From contig CACWPL010000028.1 in assembly GCA_902762785.1 (NCBI GenBank), positions 1-40,602 of the forward strand: a stretch of 40,602 nucleotides of DNA, read 5' to 3'. Position 1 is the stretch's first letter, and every line of letters starts with the position of its first letter. The position numbers were made by a program, and so were the translations under genes. Shown here one piece after another: positions 24,473 through 30,723 of this stretch. The notes beneath the pieces are model-generated. The model searched no databases, was not told the DNA's origin, and saw only the letters and a program-made list of their open reading frames with translations. The DNA comes from an uncultured Ruminococcus sp. (GTDB taxonomy: Bacteria; Bacillota; Clostridia; Oscillospirales; Ruminococcaceae).

Positions 24473-27133
24473 TCACTGTGCAACAGGCAGGGTCACGAGC
24501 TTGACGACGGCCTTGAGGATGTTCAGGGCGTCCGTCGTGTCGATGCTGCCGTTGTTGTCGACGTCGGCATTGCGGCGGCCGGTCTCGGAGAGCGTGAGGC
24601 TGCCGAGCAGGCTCTTGTTGATGGCGATGACGTCCATGATGTCGACGGTGTCATTGTCATCCACATTGCCATAGTCGATGTCGTCCGGGTCGGTCGGGAC
24701 GGTCACGGTGGTGGTCGTCTCGGGGACAGTCGTGGTGGCCGCCTCGGTCGTCGTGGTATCGACGGTGGTCGTGGTGGTCGCCTCGGTGGTGGTCTCAGCG
24801 GCGGCGGCGGGCATCGCGAGGATCGTGTAGTTGATGCAGTTGTAGGACTGCGCCTGTGCGCCGAACGTCACCTCGGAGCCCTTGGCGACGGTGGTGCGGT
24901 AGAGGTCCATCATCACATCGTTCGAGGTCTCGGCGGTCATCGCCGTCTTCTCGAAGCCCTGGAGCCATGCCGGCACGGGGTCGACGCGCTGGTCGAGCAA
25001 GACGTAGACGTCGATGTCCTCCGCGGCGGTGAAGCTCGTCAGGTCGGCGCCGGCGTAGTTCTTGGAGTCGCAGGCGGTGAGGAGCTGCTCGGCGCCGACG
25101 ACCTCGGCGGGGAGCGTCCTGAACGTGAAGTCACGGTCGCAGAACACGGGCGAGCCGACCGCGGCGTCATAGGCGATCTTCCACGCGGACATGGTGCTCT
25201 GGTCGTAGATCTGTACGTCCTCGATCAGCTTGCCGCTCATGGGGATGCGGTCCTTACTGAAAACGAACCAGTCCAGGTTCAGGAGGTAGCCCTCGCCGCC
25301 GGTGAACTTCAGGTAGACATTGTGCTGGCCGGTGATCGGGGGGATGTTGACCGAGATCTCCTCATACTTGCCGAAGCTGCCGGTGCCGGGATAGGCGACG
25401 GTCGCGGCGGGCTTGTCCATGCGGTCGAGGTAGATCTCGATGCCGCAGGCGTTGCCGGAGGCGTTGAAGGTGACGGAATTGGCGCCGTCCTCGAAGTCGA
25501 TGCGCTTGTACATGGCATAGTCCCCGGCCTCGACATAGCCGATGTTGACCGGGTCGTTGGCAGTCTCAGTGATGATGCCGCTCTGGGTGCTGAGGTCCTC
25601 GGCCTCGATGCGCTCGAACGCGGAGCGGCCGGGCACGGAGCCGGTCTCCGGGGAGGGAGTCACGACGCCCTCCGGGAAGGAGTCGACGGTGAGGTCGTTG
25701 ATATAATATTCGATGTTGGTGTAGCCGTCGCCGAGGTAGTCGCCGTTCGTGTCGGTGGGGTCGCTCGGGTCGAGGCCGCGGGCGAGCTCCCAATCGTCAT
25801 CCATGCCGTCGTTGTCGGCGTCGGTGATGGTCTTCTGGAGGACGGCGGACGGGTAGGTGTAGGTCACGCCGCACTTGATCGCGTACTTGTCGAGATTCGT
25901 CTGCGAGGAGTCATAAGCGGCCGTACCGCTGCACGAGCCGGTGCCGGTGCGGGTCTCATTGGCACACTGCTGGTCGATGGCGGTGCGCTTGTCGGGGGCG
26001 ATGCCGTTGCCCGCGAAGCTGATGACGTGGTCATAGGAGTCCGCCGCGCTCTCGCAGGTGGTGGCGGTCGAGACGTTCACGCCGTTGACCGTCGTGGCGA
26101 AGGGCGAGTCGCTGTGCAGGTCGTTCATCGTGATGCCGATGGCCTCCTTGAGCGTCACGCCCGACCAGTTGTCATAGGTGATGGCGTGGAGGGAGCCGTC
26201 CTTGTTGATGAGCTGGTTGCCGGCGCAGTAGACCTTGAAGTTCTCCGGCTTGGTGCCGCTGTCGACATACATCCAGTGATAGCCGCCGGTGGTGCTGTTG
26301 CCGGCCTTGAGGGTGTTGTTGACGTAGTTGAGGTGACCGATGGTGCCGTAGGCGGTCTGGTAGCCCCAGTCATAGATGATGTTGTTCGTGAAATCGGCGG
26401 TCTGCTGTCCCTCGACTTTTCCGCGGAAATTACGGGAGACATTGTGGATGATGAGGTTATGGTCGAAGGTCAGGTAGCCCTTGCCCATCATGATGCCGAA
26501 GCCGTGGAGGCCCTTGGCATGGCCGCCCCAGGAGTCCGCCGGACCGAGGACGGAATACTGCACGGTGTAATACTGGTTGGCGGAATACAGGCCCCACTGC
26601 TCATCGGTCGTCCAACCCATCGAGCAGTGGTCGATGATGGAGTTCGAGCCCTTGGCGCCGCCCCAGGCGTCGTTGCCGGAGCTGGTGGAGGCGTAGGGGC
26701 CGGGACGGGAGCTGATGTAGCGGCAGATGATGTTGTCGCCGCTCATGCCCATCTTGTAGTTCTTGAGGGTGATGCCGGCACCGCCGGGCGCGGTCTGGCC
26801 GGCGATGGTGATGTTGCTCTGGCAGAGGATGTTGCCCTTGAGCTCGATGGTGCCGCTGACGTCGAAGACGACGATACGGCCGGACTTGCTGACGGCGTCG
26901 CGGAAGGAGCCCTCGCCGCTGTCGTTGAGGTTGGTGACGTGGTAGACCTCACCGCCGCGGCCGCCGGTGGCGTACCGTCCGGCACCGACCGCACCGGGGA
27001 ACGCGAGGAGCGCGTCCGCCGCTTGGACGGGTTCGGCCTTCTGGACCTGCGGGAGCACCGCGAGGCAGGAGAGCGCGGTGACAGCGGCCGTCACCGCTGC
27101 GGAAACGCGTTTGCGAAGCTTTTTCATATTCAT
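24473..27133 (-). CDS. Modular pectate lyase (PL1-like) with CBM6 and dockerin
   Basis: 886 residues, secreted. The signal peptide ends near EPVQA. The parallel beta-helix lyase domain (about 42-435) begins FPGAVGAGRYATGGRGGEVYHVTNLN, with SIIDHCSMGW and FDHNLIIHNVSRNFR. Then come a TSP3-type calcium-rich stretch (DADNDGMDDDWELARG), a CBM6-like module starting FERIEAEDLSTQSG, a roughly 140-residue domain I cannot assign (from SGKLIEDVQIYDQ), a threonine-rich linker and a C-terminal type I dockerin (VDDNDTVDIMDV and ADVDNNGSIDTTDA). It should cleave polygalacturonate by beta-elimination. ATG 27133 follows AAAGGAATCG; ATG 27127 is possible. Confidence 0.9.
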   Translation of the reverse strand: MNMKKLRKRVSAAVTAAVTALSCLAVLPQVQKAEPVQAADALLAFPGAVGAGRYATGGRGGEVYHVTNLNDSGEGSFRDAVSKSGRIVVFDVSGTIELKGNILCQSNITIAGQTAPGGAGITLKNYKMGMSGDNIICRYISSRPGPYASTSSGNDAWGGAKGSNSIIDHCSMGWTTDEQWGLYSANQYYTVQYSVLGPADSWGGHAKGLHGFGIMMGKGYLTFDHNLIIHNVSRNFRGKVEGQQTADFTNNIIYDWGYQTAYGTIGHLNYVNNTLKAGNSTTGGYHWMYVDSGTKPENFKVYCAGNQLINKDGSLHAITYDNWSGVTLKEAIGITMNDLHSDSPFATTVNGVNVSTATTCESAADSYDHVISFAGNGIAPDKRTAIDQQCANETRTGTGSCSGTAAYDSSQTNLDKYAIKCGVTYTYPSAVLQKTITDADNDGMDDDWELARGLDPSDPTDTNGDYLGDGYTNIEYYINDLTVDSFPEGVVTPSPETGSVPGRSAFERIEAEDLSTQSGIITETANDPVNIGYVEAGDYAMYKRIDFEDGANSVTFNASGNACGIEIYLDRMDKPAATVAYPGTGSFGKYEEISVNIPPITGQHNVYLKFTGGEGYLLNLDWFVFSKDRIPMSGKLIEDVQIYDQSTMSAWKIAYDAAVGSPVFCDRDFTFRTLPAEVVGAEQLLTACDSKNYAGADLTSFTAAEDIDVYVLLDQRVDPVPAWLQGFEKTAMTAETSNDVMMDLYRTTVAKGSEVTFGAQAQSYNCINYTILAMPAAAAETTTEATTTTTVDTTTTEAATTTVPETTTTVTVPTDPDDIDYGNVDDNDTVDIMDVIAINKSLLGSLTLSETGRRNADVDNNGSIDTTDALNILKAVVKLVTLPVAQ

Positions 27134-27157
27134 CGATTCCTTTCCATGAAGCGTGAC

Positions 27158-27173
27158 CGGCAGTCGCCTGCCG
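27158..27173 (-). promoter_or_regulatory. GNRA-loop hairpin in the pectate lyase leader
   Basis: CGGCAG/CTGCCG stem with a GCGA tetraloop when read as minus-strand RNA, 25 bases before the start codon. It could influence mRNA stability; the function is not known. Confidence 0.45.
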
Positions 27174-27221
27174 ATGCTGATAGTATGTCTCTATTTGTGA
27201 ACGAACTATTTCTTAATATAC

Positions 27222-27250
27222 ATTTTATCACAGGAACACCCGGTCTGCAA
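27222..27250 (-). promoter_or_regulatory. Candidate promoter of the pectate lyase gene
   Basis: Minus-strand -35 TTGCAG (27245-27250), 17-bp spacer, -10 TAAAAT (27222-27227), about 90 bases before the start. The -35 is weak, suggesting activator dependence (inference). The rest of the 330-base divergent gap holds the protease promoter and no gene. Confidence 0.6.
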
Positions 27251-27359
27251 TGATTTATTTGGGCTTTTTTATTGCATTTTCGCGCTTGTCCCTGGCGTCC
27301 CCCTCCCAGACGGCCGTCCTGCGGGCGCGGCTGATCGGAAAAACGAGCCGCTGTGGGGT

Positions 27360-27405
27360 CTTTTTTGAAAAAAACATTGACGAAAACGGCGTGTTATGGT
27401 AAAAT
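27360..27405 (+). promoter_or_regulatory. Promoter of the cysteine protease gene with AT-rich upstream element
   Basis: -35 TTGACG (27377-27382), 17-bp spacer, -10 TAAAAT (27400-27405). The block CTTTTTTGAAAAAAA (27360-27374) lies two bases before the -35, in the same place as in the fucose promoter. A short hairpin GCACC/GGTGC follows in the leader near 27417-27431. Confidence 0.8.
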
Positions 27406-27463
27406 AGAGATGTATGCACCGATCGGGTGCTGTATCTTTGCTACTTTCTCAGGAGGTCTCAAT

Positions 27464-29758
27464 ATGGATAGATCACGAATGCTCCCCGTCCTGCTGAGCT
27501 GTCTGCTCACGCTGCCCTATCTGGGCGCGGTGACGGCGGCCGCAGAGTCGGATACCGCAGCGCCCACGCTGCATCTGGCCACGTTCGACGATGCAGTGAC
27601 GCAAAAGCGCGCGATGGCCGAGGACAGCGGCTTCTTCACTGTCTCCGACGGCATCTCGGCCGACGCCTCCCCTGCTGCCCTCCCGGCACAGTTCGATCTG
27701 CGTGAGAAGGGTCTCGTCAGCGCCGTCAAGGCGCAGGACCCCTATGCGACCTGCTGGGCGTTCGCGGCCATCAACTGCATCGAGACGGAGAACATCCAAA
27801 AATATCCCAAGATCGACCTCTCCGAGATGCACCTCGCCTACTACACCTATTCCACCATCGGCTACCCCACCACCGAGGAGCAGCTCCTCGATGCGGGCAG
27901 CTACTCCATCGACCAGGAGCTCGGTCTCCTGACGAACTGGTTCGGCCCCGTCACCGAGGCGGAGGCCCCCTACGAGGAGGGCGGCATCAAGGATGCGGTG
28001 TCCTCCCTCCATGAGCTCTCCGACGGCGCCTTCTGTCATGTGACCAACGCGGTGACCATCCCCTATTGGCCGTGGAGCGAGGAGCTGATCGGGCAGCAGC
28101 GGGAGGCCGTCAAGCGTGCGGTGATGGAGGGACATGCGGTCGCGGCGCGTTATATGGAGGGCGATGAGTGCTTCAATGAGGAGCACGCGGCGTATCTCTA
28201 CGATCACGCGCTCGCATCCGATCCCGGTCTCCATTCCGTCTGCATCGTCGGCTGGGACGACAGCTTCCCGGCTTCGAGCTTCAACACCGATCCCGGGATG
28301 GACGGCGCCTGGCTCATCAAGAACAGCTGGGGCGCGAACTGGGGCGACCATGGCTATTTCTGGCTCTCCTATGCGGATCCGAGCATGAGCAACCTCTACT
28401 ATCTCGAGACGGAGCCGTCGGACGTCCACACGAAGCTCTATCAGTACGATGATTTCGGCAACTCCGGCTCCTTCGCGGTCAACGAGCAGGGCGATTCGGA
28501 GGTCTATGTCGCGAACGTCTTCACCGCCGAGAGCGACTGCTGGCTGACCTCCGTCATGCTCTGCTCGACGCAGTCGGACGAGCAGTATGACGTCTCCGTC
28601 TACACCGGCCTCGAGCCGAACGGCACGCCGAACTATGGCACGGAGCACGCGGGCGCGTCCGGCGTCATGGAGACCATCGGGTATCACACCGTCACGCTCG
28701 CGGAGCCTGTCCATCTGACGGCCGGGGAGCGGTTCTCGGTCGTGGCGCGCCTCTCCGGCGAGCAGGGATGGCTCATCCCCTGTGAGTATGCCTCCACCTC
28801 CGAATGGAGCGAGCCGAACGGCGATGTCATGAAAAACGGCAGCGTCTTCACTGAGGAGATGCTCAAGCGCGATTTCCACGCCGGTGAGAGCTTCTACAGC
28901 GCGGACGGCGACGGATGGTTCGACATGTACAACGTCCCGCCGGAGGATGACTACATGGACTACGGCGACGGCACCTACAGCTCGACGCATGTCGTCGTCG
29001 GCAATATCAACATCAAGGCCGTCACGACCGATGACGATATGGTCGTGTTCTCCGAGTCCTGTGAGGAGATCCCGGTGGGCACGGAGATCAGCTTGTCGAC
29101 CTTTGGCGGCAAGGACATCTATTATTCCCTCAACGGCGGGGACTATCAGCGCTACACCGCGCCCATCCCCTTCACCGAGGAGATGACGCTCTCTGCCTAT
29201 GCCGATACCGGCGTCCAGACCGTCCACACGAAGCACTACACTGAGGCGGCAGCCGCGATGTCGAGCCTGCTGTGCGCGGAGGATGGCTTCTGCTGGTATG
29301 CCGAGGAGTGGGAGGGGTATTCGCCCGGGACGCTGCACTATGTCGTCGATACCGGGACACGCTCGCTGGAGATCATGCCCATCTCCACCGGCACCGTCAC
29401 CCTCGACGGCAAGACGCTGCCCTCCGGCAAGCTCACCCAGATCGCCCTCGACCCCGGCGTGACCGCGCTCGACATCCAGGTCTCCGAGACCGGCAAGCGG
29501 GACACGGTCTACAAGGTCTACATCCACGAGCTCTCCACGGATCAGGAGCTGCTCGGAGACGTGACCCTCGACGGCGCCGTGGATGCGCGTGACGCGTCCG
29601 ATGTCCTCGTGTATTCGACGCAGCGCGGCATCGGCCTCGATCCTCCGGTCTCCGATCCGAACTGGACCGTCCGTGCTGACTTCAACAAGGACGGCGTCGT
29701 AGATGCGAAGGATGCGGCAGATATGCTCGTCTACTCGACCGAGCAGGCTGTCCACTGA
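27464..29758 (+). CDS. Secreted papain-family (C1A) cysteine protease with dockerin
   Basis: 764 residues: a signal peptide ending near VTAAA, a short pro-region, then a C1A peptidase domain. The catalytic triad is visible: Cys97 in DPYATCWAFA, His257 in GLHSVCIVGWDD and Asn287 in LIKNSWGANWGDHGYF. A lectin-like beta domain (about 305-530) and a repeat-like beta region follow. The C-terminus is a dockerin with segments DVTLDGAVDARDASDVLVY and ADFNKDGVVDAKDAADMLVY. AGGAGG precedes ATG 27464. It may process cell-surface or cellulosome proteins, or feed on plant protein; targets are unknown. Confidence 0.9.
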   Translation: MDRSRMLPVLLSCLLTLPYLGAVTAAAESDTAAPTLHLATFDDAVTQKRAMAEDSGFFTVSDGISADASPAALPAQFDLREKGLVSAVKAQDPYATCWAFAAINCIETENIQKYPKIDLSEMHLAYYTYSTIGYPTTEEQLLDAGSYSIDQELGLLTNWFGPVTEAEAPYEEGGIKDAVSSLHELSDGAFCHVTNAVTIPYWPWSEELIGQQREAVKRAVMEGHAVAARYMEGDECFNEEHAAYLYDHALASDPGLHSVCIVGWDDSFPASSFNTDPGMDGAWLIKNSWGANWGDHGYFWLSYADPSMSNLYYLETEPSDVHTKLYQYDDFGNSGSFAVNEQGDSEVYVANVFTAESDCWLTSVMLCSTQSDEQYDVSVYTGLEPNGTPNYGTEHAGASGVMETIGYHTVTLAEPVHLTAGERFSVVARLSGEQGWLIPCEYASTSEWSEPNGDVMKNGSVFTEEMLKRDFHAGESFYSADGDGWFDMYNVPPEDDYMDYGDGTYSSTHVVVGNINIKAVTTDDDMVVFSESCEEIPVGTEISLSTFGGKDIYYSLNGGDYQRYTAPIPFTEEMTLSAYADTGVQTVHTKHYTEAAAAMSSLLCAEDGFCWYAEEWEGYSPGTLHYVVDTGTRSLEIMPISTGTVTLDGKTLPSGKLTQIALDPGVTALDIQVSETGKRDTVYKVYIHELSTDQELLGDVTLDGAVDARDASDVLVYSTQRGIGLDPPVSDPNWTVRADFNKDGVVDAKDAADMLVYSTEQAVH

Positions 29759-29772
29759 TACCCGTTTTGACA

Positions 29773-29805
29773 GAGGGGTGCCCGGCTTCCGGCGGGGCGC
29801 CCCTC
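29773..29805 (+). terminator. GC-rich hairpin after the protease gene
   Basis: 11-bp stem GAGGGGTGCCC (29773-29783)/GGGCGCCCCTC (29795-29805) with one G-T wobble. No U-tract follows (CCCTATCCC), so it may be a weak terminator or a stability hairpin ahead of the PHP gene, 30 bases downstream. Confidence 0.5.
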
Positions 29806-29835
29806 CCCTATCCCGCATAAAAAGGAGTGTTTGCT

Positions 29836-30609
29836 ATGCTGGCGAATTACCATACCCATACCTACCGCTGCCACCACGCCTCCGGCGAGGACCGCGCCTA
29901 TGTCGAGGCCGCCATCCGCAACGGGATGCAGGTGCTCGGCTTTTCCGACCATTGCCCTTGGGTCTATGAGAACGGCTATGTCTCCGGGACGCGCATGTCG
30001 CCCGCGGAGGTGGACGGGTATTTCCAGTCCCTGACCGACCTCCGGGAGGAGTACCGCAGGGACATCACCATCTACATCGGCTTCGAGTCGGAATACATCC
30101 CCGCGCAGATGGCCGCGCAGGACCGTCTCCTCGCGGACTATCCCGTGGACTATATGCTCCTCGGCGAGCACTTCTGCGACCCGGAGCCCTCGCCCTACCT
30201 CGGGCAGGTCTTCTGGGATCCCGCCCTGCTCGAGCGCTATGTCGACATGGTCATCGAGGGGATGGAGACGGGGCGCTACGTCTACGCCGCGCATCCCGAT
30301 CTGATGGGCTTTGGCGGCGCACAGGGCTTTTACGATCAGCAGTACGGCCGCCTCTGCGACTACCTCAAGGCACACGACATCCCCGTGGAGATCAATCTGC
30401 TCGGTGTGGTGGAGAAGCGGCATTACACCGACCCGCACTTCCTCCGCCTCGCGGCCAAGCATGGCTGCAAGGCGATCATCGGTGTCGACGCCCACACGCC
30501 CGACCGCCTCGACCACCGCGCCGGTCAGGCCGAGTGTGAGACCATGGCCGCGATGGCCGGTCTCCCCCTCGTCGACTTCCTGCCCGGTCTGGGGCCGAAG
30601 CATCTGTGA
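29836..30609 (+). CDS. PHP-domain phosphatase, histidinol-phosphatase type
   Basis: 257-residue PHP-superfamily hydrolase. Metal-binding motifs are NYHTHTYRCHHASG, GFSDHCPW, FESEYI, LLGEHFCD, AAHPDLMGF and the C-terminal VDAHTPDRL. This arrangement fits HisK-type histidinol phosphate phosphatases, but many relatives act on other phosphoesters, and no histidine biosynthesis gene is nearby. AAAGGAG lies eight bases before ATG 29836. It could be co-transcribed with the protease gene through the hairpin between them. Confidence 0.85.
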   Translation: MLANYHTHTYRCHHASGEDRAYVEAAIRNGMQVLGFSDHCPWVYENGYVSGTRMSPAEVDGYFQSLTDLREEYRRDITIYIGFESEYIPAQMAAQDRLLADYPVDYMLLGEHFCDPEPSPYLGQVFWDPALLERYVDMVIEGMETGRYVYAAHPDLMGFGGAQGFYDQQYGRLCDYLKAHDIPVEINLLGVVEKRHYTDPHFLRLAAKHGCKAIIGVDAHTPDRLDHRAGQAECETMAAMAGLPLVDFLPGLGPKHL

Positions 30610-30616
30610 TGCAAAT

Positions 30617-30643
30617 ACGCCGCTGCCTTCGCCGCAGCGGCGT
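30617..30643 (+). terminator. Terminator-like hairpin after the PHP gene
   Basis: Perfect 10-bp stem ACGCCGCTGC (30617-30626)/GCAGCGGCGT (30634-30643), 7-base loop. The U-tract is weak. Confidence 0.6.
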
Positions 30644-30667
30644 CCTACCGTTCGTAAATAAGTGAAA

Positions 30668-30705
30668 AACCGAAGCCCTCGGACGTGTGTCCGGGGGCTT
30701 CGGTT
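30668..30705 (-). terminator. Strong terminator after the double esterase gene
   Basis: 17-bp stem (30668-30684 with 30689-30705, one G-T wobble) and a GTGT loop on the plus strand. On the minus strand TTTTTCACTT follows directly. It lies 18 bases after the stop codon. Confidence 0.9.
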
Positions 30706-30723
30706 CGTTGGTGTGTGGCGGGC

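Noticed and set aside
27315-27366. GCGGCT/AGCCGC hairpin followed by TTTTTT as a terminator
   Set aside because: No gene ends nearby on the plus strand; the T-run belongs to the AT-rich promoter element of the protease gene.
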